Below the pieces are notes generated by a model. That model searched no databases. It saw only the letters and a program-made list of their open reading frames with translations, and had not been told where the DNA came from. Below are positions 12,191-26,300 of a stretch of 64,000 bases of DNA, piece after piece. Each line of letters starts with the position of its first letter. Positions within the stretch are counted from its first letter, which is position 1. The stretch is from Allodiplogaster sudhausi (taxonomy: Eukaryota; Nematoda; Chromadorea; Rhabditida; Diplogasteridae): the NCBI GenBank assembly GCA_945643635.1, contig CALZFC010000078.1, positions 1,017,001 through 1,081,000 of the forward strand, given 5' to 3'. The translations under genes were made by a program, and so were the position numbers.

Positions 12191-15100
12191 CAGTTTAAAA
12201 AATAAATTTGTGATTGTTGATTAACGCTGCCAGTGTGGACGATCTGGACCAACGAGAGGTGTGTCCTAAACCATAAATTTTGAAAAGGCCCCCGTTAGGC
12301 GGGGCTAGCAATTACATTTGAAATATGTCTGAATTGATCTCTTATCAAAATTTTTGAATATTTCAAAAATTAATTACAAACATACATTTTTTATTGTTGA
12401 CAAACGCGACCAGTGTCGGGTGCAATGGTCCTTCCGCTAGAAGAATGTTTGGTAGTGGGCGTGCTTTAAAGCATCTTGATTTGAGGTAGACATTCGATCT
12501 GGACAACCGAGAGGTGAGTCCTAAACCCTAAATTTTGGAAAGGCCCCCGCTTAGGCGGGGCCAGCAATTACATTTGAAATATGTCTGAAAAGGATCTCTT
12601 ATAAGAATTTTGAATATTTCAAAAAGTAATTACAAACATAAATTTTTTATTGTTGACAAACGCTGCCAGTGTCGGGTGCAATGGTCCTTCCGCTAGAAGA
12701 ATGTTTGGTAGCGGGCGTGCTTTAAAGCATCTTAGTTTGAGGTAGACATTCGATCTGGACCACCGAGAGGTGTGTCCTTTTCTAACGGCTAAGCTTTGGC
12801 GCGGCCAACAATTACATTTGAAATATGTTTTTATTTAATTCGTAAAAGAATGTTTTTAGTATTTCAAAATCAGTTTAAAAAATAAATTTGTGATTGTTGA
12901 TTAACGCTGCCAGTGTGGACGATCAGGACCAACGAGAGGTGTGTCCTAAACCATAAATTTTGAAAAGGCCCCCGCTTAGGCGGGGCTAGCAATTACATTT
13001 GAAATATGTCTGAATTGATCTCTTATCAAAATTTTTGAATATTTCAAAAATTAATTACAAACATACATTTTTTATTGTTGACAAACGCGACCAGTGTCGG
13101 GTGCAATGGTCCTTCCGCTAGAAGAATGTTTGGTAGTGGGCGTGCTTTAAAGCATCTTGATTTGAGGTAGACATTCGATCTGGACAACCGAGAGGTGAGT
13201 CCTAAACCCTAAATTTTGGAAAGGCCCCCGCTTAGGCGGGGCCAGCAATTACATTTGAAATATGTCTGAAAAGGATCTCTTATAAGAATTTTGAATATTT
13301 CAAAAAGTAATTACAAACATAAATTTTTTATTGTTGACAAACGCTGCCAGTGTCGGGTGCAATGGTCCTTCCGCTAGAAGAATGTTTGGTAGCGGGCGTG
13401 CTTTAAAGCATCTTAGTTTGAGGTAGACATTCGATCTGGACCACCGAGAGGTGTGTCCTTTTCTAACGGCTAAGCTTTGGCGCGGCCAACAATTACATTT
13501 GAAATATGTTTTTATTTAATTCGTAAAAGAATGTTTTTAGTATTTCAAAATCAGTTTAAAAAATAAATTTGTGATTGTTGATTAACGCTGCCAGTGTGGA
13601 CGATCAGGACCAACGAGAGGTGTGTCCTAAACCATAAATTTTGAAAAGGCCCCCGCTTAGGCGGGGCTAGCAATTACATTTGAAATATGTCTGAATTGAT
13701 CTCTTATCAAAATTTTTGAATATTTCAAAAATTAATTACAAACATACATTTTTTATTGTTGACAAACGCGACCAGTGTCGGGTGCAATGGTCCTTCCGCT
13801 AGAAGAATGTTTGGTAGTGGGCGTGCTTTAAAGCATCTTGATTTGAGGTAGACATTCGATCTGGACAACCGAGAGGTGAGTCCTAAACCCTAAATTTTGG
13901 AAAGGCCCCCGCTTAGGCGGGGCCAGCAATTACATTTGAAATATGTCTGAAAAGGATCTCTTATAAGAATTTTGAATACTTCAAAAAGTAATTACAAACA
14001 TAAATTTTTTATTGTTGACAAACGTGGCCAGTGTCGGGCGCAATGGTCCTTCCGCTAGAAGAATGTTTGGTAGCGGGCGTGCTTTAAAGCATCTTAGTTT
14101 GAGGTAGACATTCGATCTGGACAACCGAGAGGTGAGTCCTAAACCATCAATTTTGGAAAGGCCCCCGCTTAGGCGGGGCCAGCAATTACATTTGAAATAT
14201 GTCTGAAAAGGATCTCTTATAAGAATTTTGAATACTTCAAAAAGTAATTACAAACATAAATTTTTTATTGTTGACAAACGCGGCCAGTGTCGGGCGCAAT
14301 GGTCCTTCCGCTAGAAGAATGTTTGGTAGCGGGCGTGCTTCAAAGCATCCTGGTTTGAGGTAGACATTCGATCTGGACAACCGAGAGGTGAGTCCTAAAC
14401 CCTAAATTTTGGAAAGGCCCCCGCTTAGGCGGGGCCAGCAATTACATTTGAAATATGTCTGAATTGATCTCTTATCAAAATTTTTGAATATTTCAAAAAT
14501 TAATTACAAACATACATTTTTTATTGTTGACAAACGCGACCAGTGTCGGGTGCAATGGTCCTTCCGCTAGAAGAATGTTTGGTAGTGGGCGTGCTTTAAA
14601 GCATCTTGATTTGAGGTAGACATTCGATCTGGACAACCGAGAGGTGAGTCCTAAACCCTAAATTTTGGAAAGGCCCCCGCTTAGGCGGGGCCAGCAATTA
14701 CATTTGAAATATGTCTGAAAAGGATCTCTTATAAGAATTTTGAATATTTCAAAAAGTAATTACAAACATAAATTTTTTATTGTTGACAAACGCTGCCAGT
14801 GTCGGGTGCAATGGTCCTTCCGCTAGAAGAATGTTTGGTAGCGGGCGTGCTTTAAAGCATCTTAGTTTGAGGTAGACATTCGATCTGGACCACCGAGAGG
14901 TGTGTCCTTTTCTAACGGCTAAGCTTTGGCGCGGCCAACAATTACATTTGAAATATGTTTTTATTTAATTCGTAAAAGAATGTTTTTAGTATTTCAAAAT
15001 CAGTTTAAAAAATAAATTTGTGATTGTTGATTAACGCTGCCAGTGTGGACGATCAGGACCAACGAGAGGTGTGTCCTAAACCATAAATTTTGAAAAGGCC

Positions 15101-17399
15101 CCCGCTTAGGCGGGGCTAGCAATTACATTTGAAATATGTCTGAATTGATCTCTTATCAAAATTTTTGAATATTTCAAAAATTAATTACAAACATACATTT
15201 TTTATTGTTGACAAACGCGACCAGTGTCGGGTGCAATGGTCCTTCCGCTAGAAGAATGTTTGGTAGTGGGCGTGCTTTAAAGCATCTTGATTTGAGGTAG
15301 ACATTCGATCTGGACAACCGAGAGGTGAGTCCTAAACCCTAAATTTTGGAAAGGCCCCCGCTTAGGCGGGGCCAGCAATTACATTTGAAATATGTCTGAA
15401 AAGGATCTCTTATAAGAATTTTGAATACTTCAAAAAGTAATTACAAACATAAATTTTTTATTGTTGACAAACGTGGCCAGTGTCGGGCGCAATGGTCCTT
15501 CCGCTAGAAGAATGTTTGGTAGCGGGCGTGCTTTAAAGCATCTTAGTTTGAGGTAGACATTCGATCTGGACAACCGAGAGGTGAGTCCTAAACCATCAAT
15601 TTTGGAAAGGCCCCCGCTTAGGCGGGGCCAGCAATTACATTTGAAATATGTCTGAAAAGGATCTCTTATAAGAATTTTGAATACTTCAAAAAGTAATTAC
15701 AAACATAAATTTTTTATTGTTGACAAACGCGGCCAGTGTCGGGCGCAATGGTCCTTCCGCTAGAAGAATGTTTGGTAGCGGGCGTGCTTCAAAGCATCCT
15801 GGTTTGAGGTAGACATTCGATTTGGACAACCGAGAGGTGAGTCCTAAACCCTAAATTTTGGAAAGGCCCCCGCTTAGGCGGGGCCAGCAATTACATTTGA
15901 AATATGTCTGAAAAGGATCTCTTATAAGAATTTTGAATATTTCAAAAAGTAATTACAAACATAAATTTTTTATTGTTGACAAACGCGGCCAGTGTCGGGC
16001 GCAATGGTCCTTCCGCTAGAAGAATGTTTGGTAGCGGGCGTGCTTTAAAGCATCTTAGTTTGAGGTAGACATTCGATCTGGACAACCGAGAGGTGAGTCC
16101 TAAACCCTAAATTTTGGAAAGGCCCCCGCTTAGGCGGGGCCAGCAATTACATTTGAAATATGTCTGAAAAGGATCTCTTATAAGAATTTTGAATATTTCA
16201 AAAAGTAATTACAAACATAAATTTTTTATTGTTGACAAACGTGGCCAGTGTCGGGCGCAATGGTCCTTCCGCTAGAAGAATGTTTGGTAGCGGGCGTGCT
16301 TCAAAGCATCCTGGTTTGAGGTAGACATTCGATTTGGACAACCGAGAGGTGAGTCCTAAACCCTAAATTTTGGAAAGGCCCCCGCTTAGGCGGGGCCAGC
16401 AATTACATTTGAAATATGTCTGAAAAGGATCTCTTATAAGAATTTTGAATATTTCAAAAAGTAATTACAAACATAAATTTTTTATTGTTGACAAACGTGG
16501 CCAGTGTCGGGCGCAATGGTCCTTCCGCTAGAAGAATGTTTGGTAGCGGGCGTGCTTTAAAGCATCTTAGTTTGAGGTAGACATTCGATCTGGACAACCG
16601 AGAGGTGAGTCCTAAACCATCAATTTTGGAAAGGCCCCCGCTTAGGCGGGGCCAGCAATTACATTTGAAATATGTCTGAAAAGGATCTCTTATAAGAATT
16701 TTGAATACTTCAAAAAGTAATTACAAACATAAATTTTTTATTGTTGACAAACGCGGCCAGTGTCGGGCGCAATGGTCCTTCCGCTAGAAGAATGTTTGGT
16801 AGCGGGCGTGCTTCAAAGCATCCTGGTTTGAGGTAGACATTCGATCTGGACAACCGAGAGGTGAGTCCTAAACCCTAAATTTTGGAAAGGCCCCCGCTTA
16901 GGCGGGGCCAGCAATTACATTTGAAATATGTCTGAAAAGGATCTCTTATAAGAATTTTGAATATTTCAAAAAGTAATTACAAACATAAATTTTTTATTGT
17001 TGACAAACGCGGCCAGTGTCGGGCGCAATGGTCCTTCCGCTAGAAGAATGTTTGGTAGCGGGCGTGCTTCAAAGCATCCTGGTTTGAGGTAGACATTCAA
17101 TCTGGACAACCGAGAGGTGAGTCCTAAACCCTAAATTTTGGAAAGGCCCCCGCTTAGGCGGGGCCAGCAATTACATTTGAAATATGTCTGAAAAGGATCT
17201 CTTATAAGAATTTTGAATATTTCAAAAAGTAATTACAAACATAAATTTTTTATTGTTGACAAACGCGGCCAGTGTCGGGTGCAATGGTCCTTCCGCTAGA
17301 AGAATGTTTGGTAGCGGGCGTGCTTTAAAGCATCTTAGTTTGAGGTAGACATTCGATCTGGACAACCGAGAGGTGAGTCCTAAACCCTAAAATTTGGAA

Positions 17400-20300
17400 A
17401 GGCTTCGCTTAAACGGGGGTAACAATTACATTTGAAATATGTTTTTCTTTAATTCGTAAAAGAATGTTTTTAGTATTTCAAAATCAGTTTAAAAAATAAA
17501 TTTGTGATTGTTGATTAACGCTGCCAGTGTGGACGATCAGGACCAACGAGAGGTGTGTCCTAAACCATAAATTTTGGAAAGGCCCCCGCTTAGGCGGGGC
17601 CAGCAATTACATTTGAAATATGTCTGAAAAGGATCTCTTATAAGAATTTTGAATATTTCAAAAAGTAATTACAAACATAATTTTTTTATTGTTGACAAAC
17701 GCGGCCAGTGTCGGGTGCAATGGTCCTTCCGCTAGAAGAATGTTTGGTAAAGGGCGTGCTTTAAAGCATCTTAGTTTGAGGTAGACATTCGATCTGGACA
17801 ACCGAGAGGTGAGTCCTAAACCATAAATTTTGGAACGGCTCCGCTTAGGCGGGGCCAACAATTACATTTGAAATATGTTTTTCTTTAATTCGTAAAAGAA
17901 TGTTTTTAGTATTTCAAAATCAGTTTAAAAAATAAATTTGTGATTGTTGATTAACGCTGCCAGTGTGGACGATCAGGACCAACGAGAGGTGTCTCCTAAA
18001 CCATAAATTTTGGAAAGGCCCCCGCTTAGGCGGGGCCAGCAATTACATTTGAAATATGGCTGAAAAGGATCTCTTATAAGAATTTTGAATATTTCAAAAA
18101 GTAATTACAAACATAAATTTTTTATTGTTGACAAACGCGGCCAGTGTCGGGTGCAATGGTCCTTCCGCTAGAAGAATGTTTGGTAGTGGGCGTGCTTTAA
18201 AGCATCTTGATTTGAGGTAGACATTCGATCTGGACCACCGAGAGGGGTGACCTAAACCATAAATTTTGGAACGGCTCCGCTTAGGCGGGGCCAACAATTA
18301 CATTTGAAATATGTTTTTCTTTAATTCGTAAAAGAATGTTTTTAGTATTTCAAAATCAGTTTAAAAAATAAATTTGTGATTGTTGATTAACGCTGCCAGT
18401 GTGGACGATCAGGACCAACGAGAGGTGTCTCCTAAACCATAAATTTTGGAAAGGCCCCCGCTTAGGCGGGGCCAGCAATTACTTTTGAAATATGGCTGAA
18501 AAGGATCTCTTATAAGAATTTTGAATATTTCAAAAAGTAATTACAAACATAAATTTTTTATTGTTGACAAACGCGGCCAGTGTCGGGTGCAATGGTCCTT
18601 CCGCTAGAAGAATGTTTGGTAGCGGGCGTGCTTTAAAGCATCTTAGTTTGAGGTAGACATTCGATCTGGACCACCGAGAGGTGTGTCCTAAACCATAAAT
18701 TTTGGAACGGCTCCGCTTTGGCGGGGACAACAATTACATTTGAAATATGTTTTTATTTAATTCGTAAAAGAATGTTTTTAGTATTTCAAAATCAGTTAAA
18801 AAAATAAATTTGTGATTGTTGATTAACGCTGCCAGTGTGGACGATCAGGACCAACGAGAGGTGTGTCCTAAACCATAAATTTTGGAAAGGCCCCCGCTTA
18901 GGCGGGGCTAGCAATTACATTTGAAATATGTCTGAATTGATCTCTTATCAGAATTTTTGAATATTTCAAAAATTAATTACAAACATAAATTTTTTATTGT
19001 TGACAAACGCGACCAGTGTCGGGTGCAATGGTCCTTCCGCTAGAAGAATGTTTGGTAGTGGGCGTGCTTTAAAGCATCTTGATTTGAGGTAGACATTCGA
19101 TCTGGACCACCGAGAGGGGTGACCTAAATAAAAAAATTTGGAACGGCTCCGCTTAGGCGGGGCCAACAATTACATTTGAAATATGTTTTTCTTTAATTCG
19201 TAAAAGAATGTTTTTAGTATTTCAAAATCAGTTTAAAAAATAAATTTGTGATTGTTGATTAACGCTGCCAGTGTGGACGATCAGGACCAACGAGAGGTGT
19301 CTCCTAAACCATAAATTTTGGAAAGGCCCCCGCTTAGGCGGGGCCAGCAATTACATTTGAAATATGTCTGAAAAGGATCTCTTATAAGAATTTTGAATAT
19401 TTCAAAAAGTAATTACAAACATAAATTTTTTATTGTTGACAAACGCGGCCAGTGTCGGGTGCAATGGTCCTTCCGCTAGAAGAATGTTTGGTAGCGGGCG
19501 TGCTTTAAAGCATCTTGATTTGAGGTAGACATTCGATCTGGACCACCGAGAGGGGTGACCTAAACCATAAATTTTGGAACGGCTCCGCTTAGGCGGGGCC
19601 AACAATTACATTTGAAATATGTTTTTCTTTAATTCGTAAAAGAATGTTTTTAGTATTTCAAAATCAGTTTAAAAAATAAATTTGTGATTGTTGATTAACG
19701 CTGCCAGTGTGGACGATCAGGACCAACGAGAGGTGTGTCCTAAACCATAAATTTTGGAAAGGCCCCCGCTTAGGCGGGGCCAGCAATTACATTTGAAATA
19801 TGTCTGAAAAGGATCTCTTATAAGAATTTTGAATATTTCAAAAAGTAATTACAAACATAAATTTTTTATTGTTGACAAACGCTGCCAGTGTCGGGTGCAA
19901 TGGTCCTTCCGCTAGAAGAATGTTTGGTAGCGGGCGTGCTTTAAAGCATCTTAGTTTGAGGTAGACATTCGATCTGGACCACCGAGAGGTGTGTCCTTTT
20001 CTAACGGCTAAGCTTTGGCGCGGCCAACAATTACATTTGAAATATGTTTTTATTTAATTCGTAAAAGAATGTTTTTAGTATTTCAAAATCAGTTTAAAAA
20101 ATAAATTTGTGATTGTTGATTAACGCTGCCAGTGTGGACGATCAGGACCAACGAGAGGTGTGTCCTAAACCATAAATTTTGAAAAGGCCCCCGCTTAGGC
20201 GGGGCTAGCAATTACATTTGAAATATGTCTGAATTGATCTCTTATCAAAATTTTTGAATATTTCAAAAATTAATTACAAACATACATTTTTTATTGTTGA

Positions 20301-23300
20301 CAAACGCGACCAGTGTCGGGTGCAATGGTCCTTCCGCTAGAAGAATGTTTGGTAGTGGGCGTGCTTTAAAGCATCTTGATTTGAGGTAGACATTCGATCT
20401 GGACAACCGAGAGGTGAGTCCTAAACCCTAAATTTTGGAAAGGCCCCCGCTTAGGCGGGGCCAGCAATTACATTTGAAATATGTCTGAAAAGGATCTCTT
20501 ATAAGAATTTTGAATACTTCAAAAAGTAATTACAAACATAAATTTTTTATTGTTGACAAACGTGGCCAGTGTCGGGCGCAATGGTCCTTCCGCTAGAAGA
20601 ATGTTTGGTAGCGGGCGTGCTTTAAAGCATCTTAGTTTGAGGTAGACATTCGATCTGGACAACCGAGAGGTGAGTCCTAAACCATCAATTTTGGAAAGGC
20701 CCCCGCTTAGGCGGGGCCAGCAATTACATTTGAAATATGTCTGAAAAGGATCTCTTATAAGAATTTTGAATATTTCAAAAAGTAATTACAAACATAAATT
20801 TTTTATTGTTGACAAACGTGGCCAGTGTCGGGCGCAATGGTCCTTCCGCTAGAAGAATGTTTGGTAGCGGGCGTGCTTTAAAGCATCTTAGTTTGAGGTA
20901 GACATTCGATCTGGACAACCGAGAGGTGAGTCCTAAACCATAAATTTTGGAAAGGCCCCCGCTTAGGCGGGGCCAGCAATTACATTTGAAATATGTCTGA
21001 AAAGGATCTCTTATCAAATTTTTGAATATTTCAAAAATTAATTACAAACATACATTTTTTATTGTTGACAAACGCGACCAGTGTCGGGTGCAATGGTCCT
21101 TCCGCTAGAAGAATGTTTGGTAGTGGGCGTGCTTTAAAGCATCTTGATTTGAGGTAGACATTCGATCTGGACAACCGAGAGGTGAGTCCTAAACCCTAAA
21201 TTTTGGAAAGGCCCCCGCTTAGGCGGGGCCAGCAATTACATTTGAAATATGTCTGAAAAGGATCTCTTATAAGAATTTTGAATACTTCAAAAAGTAATTA
21301 CAAAAATAAATTTTTTATTGTTGACAAACGTGGCCAGTGTCGGGCGCAATGGTCCTTCCGCTAGAAGAATGTTTGGTAGCGGGCGTGCTTTAAAGCATCT
21401 TAGTTTGAGGTAGACATTCGATCTGGACAACCGAGAGGTGAGTCCTAAACCATAAATTTTGGAAAGGCCCCCGCTTAGGCGGGGCCAGCAATTACATTTG
21501 AAATATGTCTGAAAAGGATCTCTTATAAGAATTTTGAATATTTCAAAAAGTAATTACAAACATAAATTTTTTATTGTTGACAAACGTGGCCAGTGTCGGG
21601 CGCAATGGTCCTTCCGCTAGAAGAATGTTTGGTAGCGGGCGTGCTTTAAAGCATCTTAGTTTGAGGTAGACATTCGATCTGGACAACCGAGAGGTGAGTC
21701 CTAAACCATAAATTTTGGAAAGGCCCCCGCTTAGGCGGGGCCAGCAATTACATTTGAAATATGTCTGAAAAGGATCTCTTATAAGAATTTTGAATACTTC
21801 AAAAAGTAATTACAAACATAAATTTTTTATTGTTGACAAACGCGGCCAGTGTCGGGCGCAATGGTCCTTCCGCTAGAAGAATGTTTGGTAGCGGGCGTGC
21901 TTCAAAGCATCCTGGTTTGAGGTAGACATTCGATCTGGACAACCGAGAGGTGAGTCCTAAACCCTAAATTTTGGAAAGGCCCCCGCTTAGGCGGGGCCAG
22001 CAATTACATTTGAAATATGTCTGAAAAGGATCTCTTATAAGAATTTTGAATATTTCAAAAAGTAATTACAAACATAAATTTTTTATTGTTGACAAACGCG
22101 GCCAGTGTCGGGCGCAATGGGGCCAGCAATTACATTTGAAATATGTCTGAAAAGGATCTCTTATAAGAATTTTGAATATTTCAAAAAGTAATTACAAACA
22201 TAAATTTTTTATTGTTGACAAACGCGGCCAGTGTCGGGCGCAATGGTCCTTCCGCTAGAAGAATGTTTGGTAGCGGGCGTGCTTCAAAGCATCCTGGTTT
22301 GAGGTAGACATTCGATCTGGACAACCGAGAGGTGAGTCCTAAACCCTAAATTTTGGAAAGGCCCCCGCTTAGGCGGGGCCAGCAATTACATTTGAAATAT
22401 GTCTGAAAAGGATCTCTTATAAGAATTTTGAATATTTCAAAAAGTAATTACAAACATAAATTTTTTATTGTTGACAAACGCGGCCAGTGTCGGGTGCAAT
22501 GGTCCTTCCGCTAGAAGAATGTTTGGTAGCGGGCGTGCTTTAAAGCATCTTAGTTTGAGGTAGACATTCGATCTGGACAACCGAGAGGTGAGTCCTAAAC
22601 CCTAAAATTTGGAAAGGCTTCGCTTAGGCGGGGCTAACAATTACATTTGAAATATGTTTTTCTTTAATTCGTAAAAGAATGTTTTTAGTATTTCAAAATC
22701 AGTTTAAAAAATAAATTTGTGATTGTTGATTAACGCTGCCAGTGTGGACGATCAGGACCAACGAGAGGTGTGTCCTAAACCATAAATTTTGGAAAGGCCC
22801 CCGCTTAGGCGGGGCCAGCAATTACATTTGAAATATGTCTGAAAAGGATCTCTTATAAGAATTTTGAATATTTCAAAAGTAATTACAAACATAATTTTTT
22901 TATTGTTGACAAACGCGGCCAGTGTCGGGTGCAATGGTCCTTCCGCTAGAAGAATGTTTGGTAAAGGGCGTGCTTTAAAGCATCTTAGTTTGAGGTAGAC
23001 ATTCGATCTGGACAACCGAGAGGTGAGTCCTAAACCATAAATTTTGGAACGGCTCCGCTTAGGCGGGGCCAACAATTACATTTGAAATATGTTTTTATTT
23101 AATTCGTAAAAGAATGTTTTTAGTATTTCAAAATCAGTTTAAAAAATAAATTTGTGATTGTTGATTAACGCTGCCAGTGTGGACGATCAGGACCAACGAG
23201 AGGTGTGTCCTAAACCATAAATTTTGGAAAGGCCCCCGCTTAGGCGGGGCCAGCAATTACATTTGAAATATGGCTGAAAAGGATCTCTTATAAGAATTTT

Positions 23301-26300
23301 GAATATTTCAAAAAGTAATTACAAACATAAATTTTTTATTGTTGACAAACGCGGCCAGTGTCGGGTGCAATGGTCCTTCCGCTAGAAGAATGTTTGGTAG
23401 TGGGCGTGCTTTAAAGCATCTTGATTTGAGGTAGACATTCGATCTGGACCACCGAGAGGGGTGACCTAAACCATAAATTTTGGAACGGCTCCGCTTAGGC
23501 GGGGCCAACAATTACATTTGAAATATGTTTTCTTTAATTCGTAAAAGAATGTTTTTAGTATTTCAAAATCAGTTTAAAAAATAAATTTGTGATTGTTGAT
23601 TAACGCTGCCAGTGTGGACGATCAGGACCAACGAGAGGTGTGTCCTAAACCATAAATTTTGGAAAGGCCCCCGCTTAGGCGGGGCCAGCAATTACTTTTG
23701 AAATATGGCTGAAAAGGATCTCTTATAAGAATTTTGAATATTTCAAAAAGTAATTACAAACATAAATTTTTTATTGTTGACAAACGCGGCCAGTGTCGGG
23801 TGCAATGGTCCTTCCGCTAGAAGAATGTTTGGTAGTGGGCGTGCTTTAAAGCATCTTGATTTGAGGTAGACATTCGATCTGGACCACCGAGAGGGGTGAC
23901 CTAAACCATAAATTTTGGAACGGCTCCGCTTAGGCGGGGCCAACAATTACATTTGAAATATGTTTTCTTTAATTCGTAAAAGAATGTTTTTAGTATTTCA
24001 AAATCAGTTTAAAAAATAAATTTGTGATTGTTGATTAACGCTGCCAGTGTGGACGATCAGGACCAACGAGAGGTGTGTCCTAAACCATAAATTTTGGAAA
24101 GGCCCCCGCTTAGGCGGGGCCAGCAATTACTTTTGAAATATGGCTGAAAAGGATCTCTTATAAGAATTTTGAATATTTCAAAAAGTAATTACAAACATAA
24201 ATTTTTTATTGTTGACAAACGCGGCCAGTGTCGGGTGCAATGGTCCTTCCGCTAGAAGAATGTTTGGTAGCGGGCGTGCTTTAAAGCATCTTAGTTTGAG
24301 GTAGACATTCGATCTGGACCACCGAGAGGTGTGTCCTAAACCATAAATTTTGGAACGGCTCCGCTTTGGCGGGGACAACAATTTCATTTGAAATATGTTT
24401 TTATTTAATTCGTAAAAGAATGTTTTTAGTATTTCAAAATCAGTTTAAAAAATAAATTTGTGATTGTTGATTAACGCTGCCAGTGTGGACGATCAGGACC
24501 AACGAGAGGTGTGTCCTAAACCATAAATTTTGGAAAGGCCCCCGCTTAGGCGGGGCTAGCAATTACATTTGAAATATGTCTGAATTGATCTCTTATCAGA
24601 ATTTTTGAATATTTCAAAAATTAATTACAAACATAAATTTTTTATTGTTGACAAACGCGACCAGTGTCGGGTGCAATGGTCCTTCCGCTAGAAGAATGTT
24701 TGGTAGTGGGCGTGCTTTAAAGCATCTTGATTTGAGGTAGACATTCGATCTGGACCACCGAGAGGGGTGACCTAAATAAAAAATTTGGAACGGCTCCGCT
24801 TAGGCGGGGCCAACAATTACATTTGAAATATGTTTTTCTTTAATTCGTAAAAGAATGTTTTTAGTATTTCAAAATCAGTTTAAAAAATAAATTTGTGATT
24901 GTTGATTAACGCTGCCAGTGTGGACGATCAGGACCAACGAGAGGTGTGTCCTAAACCATAAATTTTGGAAAGGCCCCCGCTTAGGCGGGGCCAGCAATTA
25001 CTTTTGAAATATGGCTGAAAAGGATCTCTTATAAGAATTTTGAATATTTCAAAAAGTAATTACAAACATAAATTTTTTATTGTTGACAAACGCGGCCAGT
25101 GTCGGGTGCAATGGTCCTTCCGCTAGAAGAATGTTTGGTAGCGGGCGTGCTTTAAAGCATCTTAGTTTGAGGTAGACATTCGATCTGGACCACCGAGAGG
25201 TGTGTCCTAAACCATAAATTTTGAAACGGCTCCGCTTTGGCGGGGACAACAATTTCATTTGAAATATGTTTTTATTTAATTCGTAAAAGAATGTTTTTAG
25301 TATTTCAAAATCAGTTTAAAAAATAAATTTGTGATTGTTGATTAACGCTGCCAGTGTGGACGATCAGGACCAACGAGAGGTGTGTCCTAAACCATAAATT
25401 TTGGAAAGGCCCCCGCTTAGGCGGGGCTAGCAATTACATTTGAAATATGTCTGAATTGATCTCTTATCAGAATTTTTGAATATTTCAAAAATTAATTACA
25501 AACATAAATTTTTTATTGTTGACAAACGCGACCAGTGTCGGGTGCAATGGTCCTTCCGCTAGAAGAATGTTTGGTAGTGGGCGTGCTTTAAAGCATCTTG
25601 ATTTGAGGTAGACATTCGATCTGGACCACCGAGAGGGGTGACCTAAACCATAAATTTTGGAACGGCTCCGCTTAGGCGGGGCCAACAATTACATTTGAAA
25701 TATGTTTTTCTTTAATTCGTAAAAGAATGTTTTTAGTATTTCAAAATCAGTTTAAAAAATAAATTTGTGATTGTTGATTAACGCTGCCAGTGTGGACGAT
25801 CAGGACCAACGAGAGGTGTGTCCTAAACCATAAATTTTGGAAAGGCCCCCGCTTAGGCGGGGCCAGCAATTACATTTGAAATATGTCTGAAAAGGATCTC
25901 TTATAAGAATTTTGAATATTTCAAAATTAATTACAAACATAAATTTTTTATTGTTGACAAACGCGACCAGTGTCGGGTGCAATGGTCCTTCCGCTAGAAG
26001 AATGTTTGGTAGTGGGCGTGCTTTAAAGCATCTTGATTTGAGGTAGACATTCGATCTGGACCACCGAGAGGGGTGACCTAAACCATAAATTTTGGAACGG
26101 CTCCGCTTAGGCGGGGCCAACAATTACATTTGAAATATGTTTTTCTTTAATTCGTAAAAGAATGTTTTTAGTATTTCAAAATCAGTTTAAAAAATAAATT
26201 TGTGATTGTTGATTAACGCTGCCAGTGTGGACGATCAGGACCAACGAGAGGTGTGTCCTAAACCATAAATTTTGGAAAGGCCCCCGCTTAGGCGGGGCCA

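Larger units (their letters stand above)
1..17400. repeat. Left array domain: mixed A-A and A-B order with a CCTTTTCTAACGG tail variant
   Basis: A monomers often follow each other directly here (for example 793, 1,048 and 1,303 are three successive A starts). Many A copies end with a CCTTTTCTAACGGCTAAGC tail that makes them about 245 bp, and these are always followed by B. Local higher-order periods are visible from linked variants. About 1,624 bp separates the poly-G copies at 2,135 and 3,760. About 680 bp (A-A'-B) separates the CGCTGCCAGTGTCGGG copies near 12,660 and 13,341. About 1,449 bp separates the CGTGGCCAG copies near 14,023 and 15,472. Confidence 0.75.
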
